This document shows positions 45,776 through 57,097 of a DNA stretch of 64,000 nt, in pieces. Where the stretch lies: assembly GCF_001895005.1 (NCBI RefSeq), contig NZ_BCXH01000017.1, positions 1 through 64,000 of the forward strand, given 5' to 3'. Position 1 is the stretch's first letter. Each line of letters opens with the position of its first letter. The DNA is from Rhodococcus yunnanensis NBRC 103083 (GTDB lineage: Bacteria > Actinomycetota > Actinomycetes > Mycobacteriales > Mycobacteriaceae). The position numbers and the translations under genes were made by a program. A model generated the notes under the pieces. That model was given only the letters and a program-made list of their open reading frames with translations, ran no database searches and had not been told where the DNA came from.

Positions 45776-47280
45776 AGTCCCTGACCCTGGAGCAGATCTG
45801 TCGGATCGTCGGCGGAACACTGCACGACGTGCCGAACGCGAGCCTGCTCGTCGACGGATCCGTCGAATTCGACTCGCGAAAAGTCACTCCGGGAGGGTTG
45901 TTCCTCGCGTTGCCGGGAGCCCGCGTCGACGGGCACGACCATGCCGCCGCCGCTATCGCCTCGGGCGCCGCCGCTGTCCTTGCCGCTCGTCCGGTCGGGG
46001 TACCTGCGATCGTCGTCGACCCCATCCCGCACGACGGCCGTGCGATGGCACTCGAACACGATCTCGACGGTTCCGGGGCAGCAGTGCTGCAGGCGCTGGC
46101 CGCACTCGCGCGCGCGTCGGTCGTCGAACTGACCGAGTCGAGTGGTCTGACGGTCGTAGGAGTCACCGGGTCCTCGGGCAAGACCTCGACGAAGGACCTG
46201 CTGGCCTCGGTACTGGCACCCCTCGGACCGGTCGTCGCACCTCCGGGCTCGTTCAACAACGAACTCGGACATCCATGGACAGCGCTGCGCGCCGACGAGT
46301 CGACCGACTTCCTCGTCCTCGAATTGTCAGCGCGAGGGGTCGGCCATGTTGCGGCACTCGCGGCCACGGCACCGCCGCGTATCGGCGTGGTGCTCAACGT
46401 GGGCACCGCTCATCTCGGTGAGTTCGGCTCACGGGAGAGAATCGCGGTCGCGAAGGGCGAGCTGGTCGAGGCGTTGCCGAGCGCCGCCGACGGCGGAGTG
46501 GCTGTGCTCAATGCCGATGATCGACTCGTGCTCGAGATGCGCTCGCGCACGGCGGCACGAGTGGTGACGGTCGGTCTGTCGCCGGATGCGGACATTCGTG
46601 CGAAGAACGTCTCCCTCGATGCAGATGCACGCGCGAGGTACACGTTGGTCGCACCTGGCGGCGAGGTCGACATCGCGCTGGCAGTGCACGGAGAGCATCA
46701 GATCGGGAACTCGTTGGCGGCTGCGGCAGTAGCGCTCGAATGCGGTGCCACACTCGATCAGATCGCTGGCTCGCTCGCGGGTTCGACGGCTGCGTCGGTT
46801 CGACGTATGGATGTACGTACTCGTACCGACGGCGTGACGATCGTCAACGACTCCTACAACGCAAACCCTGATTCGATGCGTGCTGCCCTCAAAGCATTGG
46901 TGTCGATGTCCAGGTCCGGGGCGGATTCACGCAGGCGAACGTGGGCTGTATTGGGCGAAATGGCCGAACTGGGGTCAGAATCGATCATCGAGCACGATTC
47001 GATAGGGCGTCTGGCTGTGCGATTGGACGTCAGCCGTCTGATCATCGTGGAATCCGGTCGGCCGACCAGAGCGATGCATCAGGGTGCAGTGATGGAGGGT
47101 TCGTGGGGTGAGGAGTCCATGCTCGTCCCCGACGACGCGTCGGCGATCGCGGTGTTGAGATCAGAGGTGGCGCCGGGTGACATCGTCCTGGTGAAGGCGT
47201 CGCAGTCGGTCGGACTGTGGTCGGTTGCCGACGCACTTCTCGGCGACGACGCACTTCTCGGCGACGATGCGCAGCAGTGA
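45772..47280 (+). CDS. murF: UDP-MurNAc-tripeptide--D-Ala-D-Ala ligase (MurF)
   Basis: Completes the UDP-MurNAc-pentapeptide by adding D-alanyl-D-alanine. The 502-residue ligase has VVGVTGSSGKTSTKDLL, the PGSFNNELGHP segment and the NDSYNANPDSM motif of MurF. The GTG at 45772 has GGAGAG upstream and overlaps murE by 4 bases. The C-terminus carries a recent tandem duplication, LLGDDALLGDDA, from a 15-base repeat. Its stop overlaps the start of a small ORF that runs to mraY. Confidence 0.96.
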   Translation: MKSLTLEQICRIVGGTLHDVPNASLLVDGSVEFDSRKVTPGGLFLALPGARVDGHDHAAAAIASGAAAVLAARPVGVPAIVVDPIPHDGRAMALEHDLDGSGAAVLQALAALARASVVELTESSGLTVVGVTGSSGKTSTKDLLASVLAPLGPVVAPPGSFNNELGHPWTALRADESTDFLVLELSARGVGHVAALAATAPPRIGVVLNVGTAHLGEFGSRERIAVAKGELVEALPSAADGGVAVLNADDRLVLEMRSRTAARVVTVGLSPDADIRAKNVSLDADARARYTLVAPGGEVDIALAVHGEHQIGNSLAAAAVALECGATLDQIAGSLAGSTAASVRRMDVRTRTDGVTIVNDSYNANPDSMRAALKALVSMSRSGADSRRRTWAVLGEMAELGSESIIEHDSIGRLAVRLDVSRLIIVESGRPTRAMHQGAVMEGSWGEESMLVPDDASAIAVLRSEVAPGDIVLVKASQSVGLWSVADALLGDDALLGDDAQQ

Positions 47281-47405
47281 GGACGGCAGCGTCAGTGAAG
47301 ACAGCGGTAGTGACGACAGCGGTAGACAAGACAGCCAGTGACACGGGCAGTGGCAGCGGTAGGGATGGGGAGAATCAGACGATGACACCGGAGGACATGC
47401 AGTGA
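47277..47405 (+). CDS. Small 42-codon ORF linking murF and mraY
   Basis: A 42-residue ORF whose GTG overlaps the murF TGA (GTGA) and whose TGA overlaps the mraY GTG (GTGA). It fills the 121-base gap exactly. The product would be rich in Thr, Ala, Val, Ser and Gly, starting [12 protein letters not shown], with no recognisable domain. The DNA contains repeated acagcggtag words. It may be a coupling cistron or chance reading through a repeat-derived spacer. Confidence 0.35.
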   Translation: MRTAASVKTAVVTTAVDKTASDTGSGSGRDGENQTMTPEDMQ

Positions 47406-48481
47406 GACAGATCCTCTTCGCCGGAGGTATTGCCCTCGCTGTCGCGATTCTGCTGACGCCGGTACTGATCAAGGCGTTCTCGAAGCAGGGTTTCGGTCAG
47501 GAGATTCGTGTCGAGGGCCCGGCCAGCCACCAGTCGAAGCGGGGAACCCCGACGATGGGCGGCGTCGCGATTCTTGCCGGACTGTGGGCCGGGTACTGGG
47601 GCTCGCACCTCATCGGTGTCGGATACGACGCGGATGGACCTTCGGTATCGGCGCTGTTGGTCCTCGGTCTGACGACCGTCCTCGGCCTCGTCGGCTTCCT
47701 GGACGATTTCATCAAGATCCGCAAGCGCCGCAACCTCGGGTTGAACAAGACGGCCAAGCTCGTCGGGCAGCTGATCGCCGCGGTCATCTTCGGCGTTCTC
47801 GCTCTGCAGTTCCGCGGGCCGAACGGGCTGACACCCGGCAGCACTCAGCTGTCGTACGTGCGCGACATCGCGACGGTGAGCATGGGTTCTGTCGTGTTCA
47901 TCCTGTTCTGCTACCTGCTCGTCAGTGCCTGGTCCAATGCGGTCAACCTGACTGACGGTCTGGATGGGCTCGCCGCGGGGTCGATGACCCTGGTTCTCGG
48001 TGCGTACACGGTCATCACGTTCTGGCAATACCGCCAAGCGTGCTCCACCAGCCCTGGTCCTGGATGCTACGACGTACGGGACCCGCTCGACCTTGCGTTG
48101 ATCTGCGCATCCGCAGCAGGCGCCTGTATCGGATTCCTGTGGTGGAACGCTGCTCCGGCGAAGATCTTCATGGGCGACACCGGTTCACTCGCACTCGGCG
48201 GACTGCTCGCCGGTCTGTCGATCGTGACGCGGACCGAGTTGATCATGGTCGTGATCGGCGCACTCTTCGTGGCCGAGGCGGCATCGGTGTTGATTCAAGT
48301 CGCAGTCTTCCGGTCCAGTCGACGACGCGTCTTCCGGATGGCGCCGTTCCACCATCACTTCGAGCTCGCGGGTTGGGCGGAAACCACGGTCATCATTCGG
48401 TTCTGGCTGTTGGCGGCGATATCGTCCGCGGTCGGGTTGGCCTTGTTCTACAGCGAGTACCTCGCAGCAGTCGGAGGATAG
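47402..48481 (+). CDS. mraY: Phospho-MurNAc-pentapeptide transferase (MraY)
   Basis: Transfers phospho-MurNAc-pentapeptide to the polyprenyl phosphate carrier, forming lipid I. The 359-residue protein has ten membrane segments and the MraY signatures [43 protein letters not shown], and the HHH motif in [13 protein letters not shown]. The GTG at 47402 follows GGAGGACATGCA. Confidence 0.96.
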   Translation: MRQILFAGGIALAVAILLTPVLIKAFSKQGFGQEIRVEGPASHQSKRGTPTMGGVAILAGLWAGYWGSHLIGVGYDADGPSVSALLVLGLTTVLGLVGFLDDFIKIRKRRNLGLNKTAKLVGQLIAAVIFGVLALQFRGPNGLTPGSTQLSYVRDIATVSMGSVVFILFCYLLVSAWSNAVNLTDGLDGLAAGSMTLVLGAYTVITFWQYRQACSTSPGPGCYDVRDPLDLALICASAAGACIGFLWWNAAPAKIFMGDTGSLALGGLLAGLSIVTRTELIMVVIGALFVAEAASVLIQVAVFRSSRRRVFRMAPFHHHFELAGWAETTVIIRFWLLAAISSAVGLALFYSEYLAAVGG

Positions 48482-48487
48482 AGCCCG

Positions 48488-49966
48488 GTGTCGCAGCAGC
48501 TCGAACCGACGGAGAACGATCTGGCGAGGTGGTTGCACGGTCGCACCGTCCTCGTTGCAGGAGGCCGGGTGTCCGGTCTGGCAACCGTGAAGCCGTTGCA
48601 GGATCTCGGCGCCGTAGTCGTGGTCACGGATGCGGACCCCGTTGCCATCGAGAAGGCGCGGTCGATGGGCGTCGGGGGAGTGCTGCAGGACGACCTGCTC
48701 GCCGACCCGGCACTGTTCGAGAGCATCGGGCTGGTGGTGACGAGCCCCGGGCTGCGCGCCGACGCACCGGTCCTCGCGGCGGCGGCAGGTCTCGGAGTTC
48801 CGATCTGGGGTGATGTCGAACTGTCCTGGCGCGTCGACCGTGCCGGGCTGTACGGTCCGCCGACACGCTGGCTCGTCGTCACCGGCACCAACGGCAAGAC
48901 GACGACGACGTCGATGCTCGCGTCGATTCTCGAGTCCGCTGACCTTGCCAGTGCCGCCTGCGGGAACATCGGACTACCGATCCTCGATGCGCTGCAGCAG
49001 GACCCGCATCCCGCGGTGCTCGCAGTCGAATTGTCCTCGTTCCAGCTGTTCTGGGCGCCGTCGGTCCGGCCCGAGGCCGGTGTGGTGCTCAACATTGCCG
49101 AGGACCATCTCGACTGGCACGGCGGCATGGACGGATATGTCGAGGCCAAGTCCCGTGCCCTCGCCGGGCGAACTGCCGTCGTCGGTCTCGACGACGAACG
49201 CGCCGCGGCACTCGGGTCGTCGTCTCCGGCCGCACGGGTCGTCGGATTCCGCCTCGGCGAGCCGGTCGTCGGCGAGTTGGGAGTTGCCGACGACGTCCTC
49301 GTGGACAGGGCCTTTGCCGAGAACCTCCCTTTGGTGGCGGTGCAGGACGTCGTACCGGTCGGTCCGGCTGGCGTGATGGATGCGCTGGCTGCGAGTGCTC
49401 TTGCGCGGGCGATCGGAGTGTCGGCGGGCGAGATCGCAGACGGGCTGCGGACGTACCAGGTCGGCCCACACCGCGCTGCTGTGGTTCGCACGCTCGGTGG
49501 GGTGACGTTCGTCGACGATTCGAAGGCCACCAATCCGCACGCGGCTCGCTCGTCGCTGCTCGCGCACCAACGGATCGTCTGGATCGCCGGTGGGTTGCTC
49601 AAGGGCGCTGCGATCGACGATCTGGTGGAGGAAATCGGTCCCAGGCTCGTCGCAGCCCTCGTGATCGGCCGCGATGGGACACAGATCGCACAGGCTTTGG
49701 CGCGACACGCCCCGGATGTTCCCGTTGTGACGTATCCGGCGGGAGACGATGCTGGTGTGACTGAAGTGGCTGACGATGCAGATGTAGTGATGCGAGCAGT
49801 TGTGCATGAGGCCGCGCGCCGAGCCGGTTCGGGTGACACCGTTCTCCTGGCGCCCGCGGCCGCGTCGCTCGACATGTTCGTCGACTACGGCCACCGCGGG
49901 CGTAGCTTCGCAGCCGCTGTCGGCGAACTCGACGCCACCGACATCTCGGGTGGGCAGTCGTCGTGA
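48488..49966 (+). CDS. murD: UDP-MurNAc-L-alanine--D-glutamate ligase (MurD)
   Basis: Adds D-Glu to UDP-MurNAc-L-Ala. The 492-residue ligase shows an N-terminal Rossmann fold ([15 protein letters not shown]), ATP loop [24 protein letters not shown] and [11 protein letters not shown]. The GTG at 48488 is 6 bases after the mraY stop. The stop overlaps the ftsW start by 4 bases. Confidence 0.96.
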   Translation: MSQQLEPTENDLARWLHGRTVLVAGGRVSGLATVKPLQDLGAVVVVTDADPVAIEKARSMGVGGVLQDDLLADPALFESIGLVVTSPGLRADAPVLAAAAGLGVPIWGDVELSWRVDRAGLYGPPTRWLVVTGTNGKTTTTSMLASILESADLASAACGNIGLPILDALQQDPHPAVLAVELSSFQLFWAPSVRPEAGVVLNIAEDHLDWHGGMDGYVEAKSRALAGRTAVVGLDDERAAALGSSSPAARVVGFRLGEPVVGELGVADDVLVDRAFAENLPLVAVQDVVPVGPAGVMDALAASALARAIGVSAGEIADGLRTYQVGPHRAAVVRTLGGVTFVDDSKATNPHAARSSLLAHQRIVWIAGGLLKGAAIDDLVEEIGPRLVAALVIGRDGTQIAQALARHAPDVPVVTYPAGDDAGVTEVADDADVVMRAVVHEAARRAGSGDTVLLAPAAASLDMFVDYGHRGRSFAAAVGELDATDISGGQSS

Positions 49967-51432
49967 GTGTTGGGGCGCCACGCGTCGGACCGCGAACACG
50001 GGTCGGCCTGTGGCTCGGTCGGCCGTTGGCGTCGTTCCACCTCATCGTCACGGTTGCCGCACTCCTGACTCTCCTCGGGCTCGTCATGGTCCTGTCGTCG
50101 TCGGCCGCGGAGGCGTATGCGGCGGACGGTTCGGCCTATTCACTGTTCACCCAGCAGTTGATCGGCGTCGGACTCGGCGTCGTCGCCTTCTACATTGCGT
50201 TGCGGATGTCGGTGCGGTTCCTGCGCAAGATTTCGTTCCCCCTGTTCTGCCTCTCGGTCGTACTGCTGATGATGGTGCTGATTCCCGGAGTCGGTTCCGA
50301 GGGCGCCGACGGTGCACGCCGGTGGTTCAACATCGCCGGAGTCTCGTTCCAGCCGTCCGAGCTCGCCAAGGTGACGCTCGTTCTCTGGGGCGCGCATCTG
50401 CTCGCGTCGAGGCGCAGCGAGCATGCGTCCCTGAAGTCACTGCTCATTCCGCTGGTTCCGGCGGCGTTGCTGATGGCAGCGCTGATCGTGCTGCAGCCGA
50501 ACCTGAGTACGGCCATCGCCGTCGGCATCATCCTGGTCTCGCTCCTGTGGTTCGCCGGTCTGAACGCACGCCTGTTCGCAATCCTGCTCGGCGGCGGCCT
50601 CGCCGCGGCGACCGTGCTGGCCTTCACCGCGGGCTACCGCTCCAATCGAATCAAGGCGTGGCTCAACCCCGGTGACGACCCGCAGGGCCTCGGATACCAG
50701 TCGAACCAGGCCAAGTTCTCCCTGGCCGACGGCGGTCCGTTCGGCGTCGGACTCGGACAGAGCCGTGCCAAGTGGAGCTACCTCCCGAACGCCCACAACG
50801 ACTTCATCTTTGCGATCATCGGCGAGGAGCTCGGATTCATCGGGTGCATGGCCGTTCTCGGCCTCTTCGCGCTGTTCGTCTACACGGGCCTGAGGATCGC
50901 CATGCGCTCGGTCGACCCGTTCCTCCGGCTCCTGGCTGCAGGATCCACGACGTGGATCTTCGCCCAGGCGATGATCAACATCGGCTACGTGGTCGGCCTG
51001 CTTCCGGTGACCGGTCTCCAGCTTCCACTGGTGTCCTACGGCGGTTCGTCGACCGCGATCACGCTTCTGATGTTCGGCATCATCGCCAACGCCGCCAGGC
51101 ACGAGCCCGAGGCCATCGCGGCTCTGCATGCGGGTCAGGACAGTCGACTGGACCGCATGCTGAGGCTCCCGTTGCCCGCATCGTTCTCTCCCATGCGTGC
51201 AGCAGTGGCCAGAGCGAAGTCGACGCGGCCCGCGCTCGACCGATCCGATCGCCGCACTCTCGACGCTCGGACCGCCGGTGCACGGCGACCCGTCCGAGCC
51301 GAAGCAGGGGCACGATCGGGACGCGACCCCCGGCCGCTCGCCGGCGAACGTCGTACAGACACCGGTCGCCGCGGCGCCCGGCAACCCGGAGTGCAACGCA
51401 GACACCCGGATGGGCCAGGATACAGACGGTGA
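49963..51432 (+). CDS. ftsW: Septal peptidoglycan glycosyltransferase FtsW
   Basis: A 489-residue SEDS-family polymerase that builds septal glycan strands with FtsI. About ten membrane segments are visible, together with [43 protein letters not shown] and PLVSYGGSS, the core SEDS motifs. The last ~95 residues form an Arg-, Ala- and Pro-rich cytoplasmic tail, likely disordered. The GTG at 49963 overlaps murD, and its stop overlaps murG. Confidence 0.96.
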   Translation: MSVGAPRVGPRTRVGLWLGRPLASFHLIVTVAALLTLLGLVMVLSSSAAEAYAADGSAYSLFTQQLIGVGLGVVAFYIALRMSVRFLRKISFPLFCLSVVLLMMVLIPGVGSEGADGARRWFNIAGVSFQPSELAKVTLVLWGAHLLASRRSEHASLKSLLIPLVPAALLMAALIVLQPNLSTAIAVGIILVSLLWFAGLNARLFAILLGGGLAAATVLAFTAGYRSNRIKAWLNPGDDPQGLGYQSNQAKFSLADGGPFGVGLGQSRAKWSYLPNAHNDFIFAIIGEELGFIGCMAVLGLFALFVYTGLRIAMRSVDPFLRLLAAGSTTWIFAQAMINIGYVVGLLPVTGLQLPLVSYGGSSTAITLLMFGIIANAARHEPEAIAALHAGQDSRLDRMLRLPLPASFSPMRAAVARAKSTRPALDRSDRRTLDARTAGARRPVRAEAGARSGRDPRPLAGERRTDTGRRGARQPGVQRRHPDGPGYRR

Positions 51433-52574
51433 ACTCACGTAACAGGCCGCTGTCCGTCGTTCTCGCAGGCGGCGGGACAGCAGGCCACATCGAACCTGCC
51501 ATGGCCGTCGCCGATGCGCTTCGTGAGCTCGACCCGAACGTCCGAATCACCGCACTAGGGACGGCGCGTGGCCTCGAGACGAAGCTCGTTCCTGCACGCG
51601 GATATCAGCTCGAATTGATTCCGCCGGTGCCTCTGCCGAGGAAACCGACACTCGATCTTCTTCGCCTGCCTGCTCGCGTCGTGGCATCGGTGCGGCGGAC
51701 TCGAGCAGTTCTGAAGGACAGCGAAGCCGACGTCCTGATCGGGTTCGGCGGCTACGTCGCGCTGCCCGCGTACCTCGCGGCGCGGGGTGTGCTGCGACGT
51801 CGAGGCACTCCGATAGTCGTCCACGAGGCCAACGCGAGTGCCGGTATCGCGAACAAGGTCGGTGCCCGGCTGGCCACCCGTGTCCTCGCGGCAGTGCCGG
51901 GCTCGGGGGTCTCGGCCAAGGGGCAGTCCGAGGCGGAGATCGTCGGAATACCGGTCCGGCCCACCATCACGGGCCTCGATCGAGCCGCGACGCGCAGCCT
52001 TGCCCGCGACCACTTCGGTCTTCCTGCCGACGGGCCGGTACTTCTCGTCTTCGGCGGATCTCAGGGTGCGCGCTCGCTGAACGACGCGGTGTCCGGCGCT
52101 GCGGAGGCACTTGCCGCAGCAGGCGTGTCCGTTCTGCATGCGCACGGACCGAAGAACACCGTCGACATCGGCAGGGGAGACGAGCACACTCCGTACGTGG
52201 CAGTGCCGTACCTCGACCGGATGGACCTCGCCTACGCGGCGGCTGACCTCGCGGTGTGTCGTTCGGGGGCCATGACCGTCGCCGAAGTGTCCGCGACGGG
52301 GTTGCCCGCGGTGTACGTTCCGTTGCCGCACGGCAACGGCGAACAGGAACTCAATGCCAGGCCAGTGGTCGACGCCGGTGGTGGCAGGTTGGTGTCCGAC
52401 TCCCAGCTGAACGCCCGTTACGTCGGGGCCGAGATCGTCGAGCTGATCACGAACCCGGAAGCTCTCGCCGCCATGTCGGCAGGCGCGGCAGGGGCGGGAC
52501 ATCGTGACGCAGCCACTGCAGTGGCGACAATCGTGCTCGACGTCGCGTCGGCACACAGGAACGAGGCGACGTAG
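51429..52574 (+). CDS. murG: Lipid II-forming GlcNAc transferase MurG
   Basis: Adds GlcNAc from UDP-GlcNAc to lipid I. The 381-residue GT28 enzyme has the acceptor loop [51 protein letters not shown] and the sugar-nucleotide site [28 protein letters not shown]. The GTG at 51429 overlaps the ftsW stop by 4 bases. An in-frame extension through ftsW is rejected. Confidence 0.96.
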   Translation: MNSRNRPLSVVLAGGGTAGHIEPAMAVADALRELDPNVRITALGTARGLETKLVPARGYQLELIPPVPLPRKPTLDLLRLPARVVASVRRTRAVLKDSEADVLIGFGGYVALPAYLAARGVLRRRGTPIVVHEANASAGIANKVGARLATRVLAAVPGSGVSAKGQSEAEIVGIPVRPTITGLDRAATRSLARDHFGLPADGPVLLVFGGSQGARSLNDAVSGAAEALAAAGVSVLHAHGPKNTVDIGRGDEHTPYVAVPYLDRMDLAYAAADLAVCRSGAMTVAEVSATGLPAVYVPLPHGNGEQELNARPVVDAGGGRLVSDSQLNARYVGAEIVELITNPEALAAMSAGAAGAGHRDAATAVATIVLDVASAHRNEAT

Positions 52575-52598
52575 GTCGTGACGAGTGAAAGGAACGAG

Positions 52599-54083
52599 AT
52601 GGCCGAGCTTCCCGCAGAGCTCGAGCGGGTTCACATGGTGGGAATCGGCGGTGCAGGCATGTCGGGGATCGCCCGCATTCTGCTGGCCCGTGGCGGGCAG
52701 GTGTCCGGCTCGGATGCGAAGGAGAGCCGCGGAGTTCTTGCCCTGCGTGCTCGCGGGGCCGATGTTCGCATCGGCCACGACGCGTCGGCGCTCGACATTC
52801 TTCCCGGCGGCCCGACCGTCGTCGTGACGACGCATGCCGCGATTCCGAAGTCGAATCCCGAACTCGTCGAGGCCGAGCGGCGAGGTATTCCGGTCGTTCT
52901 GCGGCCTGCCGTGCTGTCTTCGCTGATGGACGGATATCGCACGCTGCTGGTGTCGGGCACGCACGGCAAGACGTCCACGACGTCGATGCTCGTGGTGGCG
53001 CTGCAGCACTGCGGGTTCGATCCGTCCTTCGCGGTCGGTGGTGAACTCAACGAGGCGGGAACCAACGCGCATCACGGAAGTGGTGACGTGTTCGTCGCCG
53101 AAGCCGACGAGAGCGATGGCTCGCTGCTGCAGTACTCGCCGAACGTCGTGGTAGTGACCAACATCGAGGCCGATCACCTCGACTACTTCGGTACTGCCGA
53201 GGCATACGTCCAGGTCTTCGACGATTTCGTCGCGCGCCTCGAACCCGGCGGTGTCCTGGTCGCATGCATGGACGATCCAGGCTCGGCGGCGCTCGCTCGT
53301 CGCGTGCACGATGCAGGCATCGACGGTGTACGTGTACTGGGGTACGGATCCGAGGGCGCCGACTCCGGTGACGTCGAGATGGCGGTCGAGCTTCTCGGCT
53401 GGGAGCCCGAGGACGCAGGCGGCGTCGCGCAGTTGCGTGTTGCGGGCGAGGACAAGCCGCGCACGCTTCGGCTCGGGGTGCCAGGGCGCCACACTGCGTC
53501 GAATGCACTCGGTGCGTTCACCGCAGGTGTGCAGGTCGGTGCCGCCGTCGACGATCTGTTGGCGGGGCTCGCCGGGTTCGGGGGTGTCCATCGCCGGTTC
53601 CAGATTCGCGGCCGCGAGCACGGAATCAGGGTGTTCGACGACTACGCGCACCATCCCACCGAAGTGCGTGCCGTGCTGACCGCTGCTCAGCAACTCGTCG
53701 CGTCGGCAGCGGGCGACGGCCGTCGTGGCCGTGTGATCGTGGTGTTCCAGCCGCATCTGTACTCCCGGACCGAGACGTTCGCCACGGAGTTCGGTGCTGC
53801 ACTCGGCCTCGCCGACGAAGTGGTGGTGCTGGACGTCTACGGTGCTCGCGAGGAGCCCCTACCCGGTGTGACGGGCGCGTTGGTGGCCGCCGCGGTGACG
53901 AAGCCGGTGAACTATCAGCCCGATCTTTCACTCGTGGCAAAGCAGGTGGCGGCGCTGAGCGCACCGGGAGATGTAGTTCTCACCATGGGCGCCGGCGACG
54001 TGACGATGTTGGCCGGGCCGATTCTCGATGCGCTTCGGTCGAAGACCGACTTCCGGATCGGGCAAGGTCGGGCATCGGAGTGA
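52599..54083 (+). CDS. murC: UDP-MurNAc--L-alanine ligase (MurC)
   Basis: Adds the first stem residue to UDP-MurNAc. The 494-residue ligase has [15 protein letters not shown] at the UDP site, ATP loop [27 protein letters not shown] and [13 protein letters not shown] prefer the ATG at 52599, with AAAGGA 5 bases upstream. A GTG 7 codons earlier is also possible. The stop overlaps the ftsQ start by 4 bases. Confidence 0.96.
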   Translation: MAELPAELERVHMVGIGGAGMSGIARILLARGGQVSGSDAKESRGVLALRARGADVRIGHDASALDILPGGPTVVVTTHAAIPKSNPELVEAERRGIPVVLRPAVLSSLMDGYRTLLVSGTHGKTSTTSMLVVALQHCGFDPSFAVGGELNEAGTNAHHGSGDVFVAEADESDGSLLQYSPNVVVVTNIEADHLDYFGTAEAYVQVFDDFVARLEPGGVLVACMDDPGSAALARRVHDAGIDGVRVLGYGSEGADSGDVEMAVELLGWEPEDAGGVAQLRVAGEDKPRTLRLGVPGRHTASNALGAFTAGVQVGAAVDDLLAGLAGFGGVHRRFQIRGREHGIRVFDDYAHHPTEVRAVLTAAQQLVASAAGDGRRGRVIVVFQPHLYSRTETFATEFGAALGLADEVVVLDVYGAREEPLPGVTGALVAAAVTKPVNYQPDLSLVAKQVAALSAPGDVVLTMGAGDVTMLAGPILDALRSKTDFRIGQGRASE

Positions 54084-54913
54084 ATGCGCGCTCGGGCCGC
54101 CCGACGCGACTGTCCGCGGCCGAATCGGACTCGCACGGGCGTGGGCGGACACGGTCGTCGAAGTCCGGTGACGCGGCGGATCGTTCCCCGGAAGCGATGG
54201 AACGTGAACGCAAGCGGGCCGCGCGCGAGGAAGAACGTCGACGGGTCGCTCGATCGCGTCGGCGTGCGGGCCTGATCGCGGCTGCAGTCGTCGCCGTGAT
54301 CGTCGGTGGGTTCGCGGCCGTGTACTTCACCCCGTTGCTGTCCGTGCGCACCATCGAGGTGGAGGGCAATTCCACGGTGCCGACCGAGGAGATTCTCGCC
54401 GATCTCGCGATTCCGATGGGGGAGCGGCTCGTTCGAGTCGACGCGGGTTCCGCAGCGCAACGTGTGGCCGGAATTCCGGCGCTCGCGTCGGTACGGGTGC
54501 AGCGGCAGTACCCGTCCACGGTCCGTGTCACCGTCGTCGAGCGCGTCGCAATCGTGTTCGTGGACAAGCCGGACGGTACCCATCTCATCGACGCGGACGC
54601 GGTGGACTTCGCTGTGGCTCCGCCGCCGCCCGGAGTCGTTCGACTCGTGGTCGACTCGCCCGGCCCGGGTGATCCTGTGACGGAAAGTGCGCTGGCAGTG
54701 CTGACTTCGCTACCGGATGTGCTCCGCGGTCAGGTCGGCGAGATCCGCGCGTCGTCGATTTCGGATGTGTCGTTGCTTCTGACCGACGGGCGAACACTGG
54801 TGTGGGGTAACAACGAGAACTCCGAGCGCAAATCGGCTGTGGCTCTTGCTCTGTTGTCGCAGCCGGGTCAGATACTCGATGTCTCGAGCCCGGACCTGCC
54901 GACCACCAAGTAG
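54080..54913 (+). CDS. ftsQ: Cell division protein FtsQ
   Basis: A 277-residue bitopic divisome protein. A highly basic N-terminus ([22 protein letters not shown]) precedes one membrane helix ([21 protein letters not shown]). The POTRA domain starts [20 protein letters not shown] and is followed by the FtsQ domain with [20 protein letters not shown]. The GTG at 54080 overlaps murC. It bridges FtsZ-ring proteins and the FtsWI synthase. Confidence 0.94.
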   Translation: MNARSGRPTRLSAAESDSHGRGRTRSSKSGDAADRSPEAMERERKRAAREEERRRVARSRRRAGLIAAAVVAVIVGGFAAVYFTPLLSVRTIEVEGNSTVPTEEILADLAIPMGERLVRVDAGSAAQRVAGIPALASVRVQRQYPSTVRVTVVERVAIVFVDKPDGTHLIDADAVDFAVAPPPPGVVRLVVDSPGPGDPVTESALAVLTSLPDVLRGQVGEIRASSISDVSLLLTDGRTLVWGNNENSERKSAVALALLSQPGQILDVSSPDLPTTK

Positions 54914-55036
54914 ATTGTTCGAAAGGACGCGTCGAAATCTCGTGCCGACGCGCGAATCACAAAATCTTTCGGTGTCGTCCGGCGCGCCTAATGGCGGATG
55001 GTGGCACCGGTGAATAGCGTTCCCAGAGTCGAATAC

Positions 55037-55070
55037 TTGACATAACACTAAGCCTGTGGTTGAGGTTGAG
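55037..55070 (+). promoter_or_regulatory. Putative ftsZ promoter region
   Basis: The 208-base ftsQ-ftsZ spacer holds a consensus -35 hexamer TTGACA (55037-55042), but only a weak -10 (TTGAGG at 55060, 17 bases on), and GGTTGAGGTTGAGGG repeats follow. A dedicated ftsZ promoter here is expected from other actinomycetes, but the -10 is not convincing. Confidence 0.35.
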
Positions 55071-55121
55071 GGTTTTCGAGAATTCGACAGACCCGAAAAC
55101 AACCACGGAAGGCGAGAGCCC

Positions 55122-56336
55122 ATGACGCCCCCGCACAACTACCTCGCCGTAATCAAGGTCGTCGGCATCGGCGGCGGCGGCGTGAACGCAGTCAACCGCA
55201 TGATCGAGCAGGGACTCAAAGGAGTCGAGTTCATCGCGGTCAACACCGATGCGCAAGCTCTGCTGATGAGCGACGCCGACGTCAAACTCGATGTCGGCCG
55301 TGAACTCACACGCGGTCTCGGTGCAGGCGCGGACCCCGAGGTCGGTCGCCGAGCGGCCGACGACCACAAGGACGAGATCGAAGAGGTCCTCAAGGGCGCC
55401 GACATGGTCTTCGTCACCGCAGGTGAAGGTGGCGGTACCGGCACCGGTGGGGCTCCCGTCGTCGCCAACATCGCACGCAAGCTCGGCGCATTGACGGTCG
55501 GCGTGGTGACACGTCCGTTCTCGTTCGAAGGCAAGCGACGTGGCGGCCAGGCAGATACGGGCATCCAGCAGTTGCGCGAGTCCTGCGACACACTCATCGT
55601 CATTCCCAACGACCGCCTGCTGCAACTCGGTGACGCGGCCGTGAGCCTGATGGATGCCTTCCGTAGCGCCGACGAGGTTCTCCTCAACGGTGTGCAGGGC
55701 ATCACCGACCTCATCACCACGCCCGGTTTGATCAACGTCGACTTCGCGGACGTCAAGGGTGTGATGTCCGGAGCCGGTAGCGCATTGATGGGCATCGGGT
55801 CCTCGCGCGGTGAGGGTCGCGCCATCAAGGCAGCCGAGTCGGCCATCAACTCGCCGCTTCTCGAAGCGTCGATGGAGGGTGCGCGCGGAGTGCTTCTGTC
55901 GATCGCGGGTGGGTCGGATCTCGGTTTGTTCGAGATCAACGAGGCCGCATCGCTCGTGCAGGAAGCTGCGCACATCGACGCCAACATCATCTTCGGCACC
56001 GTGATCGACGATTCTCTCGGGGACGAAGTGCGCGTGACGGTCATCGCGGCCGGCTTCGACGGTGGCACTCCCGCTCGTCGACCGGTCGAGGCTGCACCCG
56101 CATCAGGTCGCAGTCCCATCGGTTCGGCTCGGTCCGGGGATGTCGCCGCTCGTTCGTCCGAATCGACGGAGTCCGGAGCAGTGTTCCGGGATCCGGTCGG
56201 CGCGTCCAGCGGAAGCAGCCTTCCTCCGTTGTCCTCCTCCAACTCCAGCAACAAGCAGAGTTCGGGGCGTCGTGTACCCGTGTCCGAGGAAGAGGGCGAG
56301 GACGAGGTCGACGTACCCTCGTTCATGCGTCGGTGA
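55122..56336 (+). CDS. ftsZ: Cell division GTPase FtsZ
   Basis: The tubulin-like GTPase that forms the Z ring. The 404-residue protein has [20 protein letters not shown], the tubulin signature [12 protein letters not shown] and NDRLLQL. The T7 catalytic loop lies around [22 protein letters not shown] Ser/Pro-rich linker leads to the C-terminal binding tail [11 protein letters not shown], which contacts SepF and FtsW. The ATG at 55122 has GGAAGGCGAGAG upstream. The stop overlaps pgeF (GTGA). Confidence 0.97.
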   Translation: MTPPHNYLAVIKVVGIGGGGVNAVNRMIEQGLKGVEFIAVNTDAQALLMSDADVKLDVGRELTRGLGAGADPEVGRRAADDHKDEIEEVLKGADMVFVTAGEGGGTGTGGAPVVANIARKLGALTVGVVTRPFSFEGKRRGGQADTGIQQLRESCDTLIVIPNDRLLQLGDAAVSLMDAFRSADEVLLNGVQGITDLITTPGLINVDFADVKGVMSGAGSALMGIGSSRGEGRAIKAAESAINSPLLEASMEGARGVLLSIAGGSDLGLFEINEAASLVQEAAHIDANIIFGTVIDDSLGDEVRVTVIAAGFDGGTPARRPVEAAPASGRSPIGSARSGDVAARSSESTESGAVFRDPVGASSGSSLPPLSSSNSSNKQSSGRRVPVSEEEGEDEVDVPSFMRR

Positions 56337-57097
56337 CACAGGCACACACGAGAGGATCGAAGACACTGAGTTTCACAGTTCGGCGAGTGACCACGACACG
56401 AGCGGGAGGTATCTCGGCACCTCCGTTCGACACGTTCAATCTCGGAGACCACGTCGGGGACGATCCGGTAGCAGTGGCGTCGAACCGCGAGCGGCTCGGC
56501 CGCGAACTGGGCCTCGGCCCGGAGCGGTTGGTGTGGATGGAGCAGGTTCACGGGCGGTCGGTGGCTGTGGTCGACGAGTCGACGGCCGGTCCCGTACCTG
56601 TCACCGATGCGTTGGTGACCACGGTCCGTGATCTCGGTCTGGTGGTGTTGACCGCCGACTGCGTTCCGGTCCTGTTGTCCGACGAAGAAGCGGGCGTCGT
56701 CGCCGCGGTCCATGCCGGACGCGTCGGAGCCAGAATCGGGATCGTCCCTCGGGTTCTCGAGGTCATGGTCGAACAAGGCGCGGATTTATCTCGCATCGGT
56801 GCGTTCCTCGGACCTGCGGCCAGCGGTAGGCAATACGAAGTGCCGGCACACATGCGGGCAGACGTCGAGAAGCACCTACCGGGGAGTGCGACGACGACCG
56901 TGCGGAAGACACCTGGGTTGGACATCCGTGCAGGTATCCGAGCCCAACTGCTGGCAGCGGGTGTTCGCGGTGTTGCGGTGGATCCGCGATGCACCATCGA
57001 AGATCGGACTCTGTTCAGTCATCGTCGCGGCGCGCCGACGGGCAGAATCGCCAGTGTCATCTGGATGGACTCCGGCGCTGCTGGATCGAACTCGTGA
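56333..57097 (+). CDS. pgeF: Peptidoglycan editing factor PgeF (YfiH/laccase-domain protein)
   Basis: A 254-residue protein of the DUF152 laccase-domain family. Metal-site residues appear in [17 protein letters not shown] and AAVHAGR, giving the His-Cys-His set, with a closing [16 protein letters not shown]. In E. coli the homologue removes wrongly incorporated residues from muropeptide precursors, and other members act as purine nucleosidases. The GTG at 56333 overlaps ftsZ, and the stop overlaps yggS. Confidence 0.93.
   Translation: MTQAHTRGSKTLSFTVRRVTTTRAGGISAPPFDTFNLGDHVGDDPVAVASNRERLGRELGLGPERLVWMEQVHGRSVAVVDESTAGPVPVTDALVTTVRDLGLVVLTADCVPVLLSDEEAGVVAAVHAGRVGARIGIVPRVLEVMVEQGADLSRIGAFLGPAASGRQYEVPAHMRADVEKHLPGSATTTVRKTPGLDIRAGIRAQLLAAGVRGVAVDPRCTIEDRTLFSHRRGAPTGRIASVIWMDSGAAGSNS

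Noticed and set aside
55139-56776. 545-codon minus-strand ORF opposite ftsZ and pgeF
   Set aside because: A shadow ORF. The Ser/Arg/Pro-rich translation is the usual complement of actinobacterial coding DNA.
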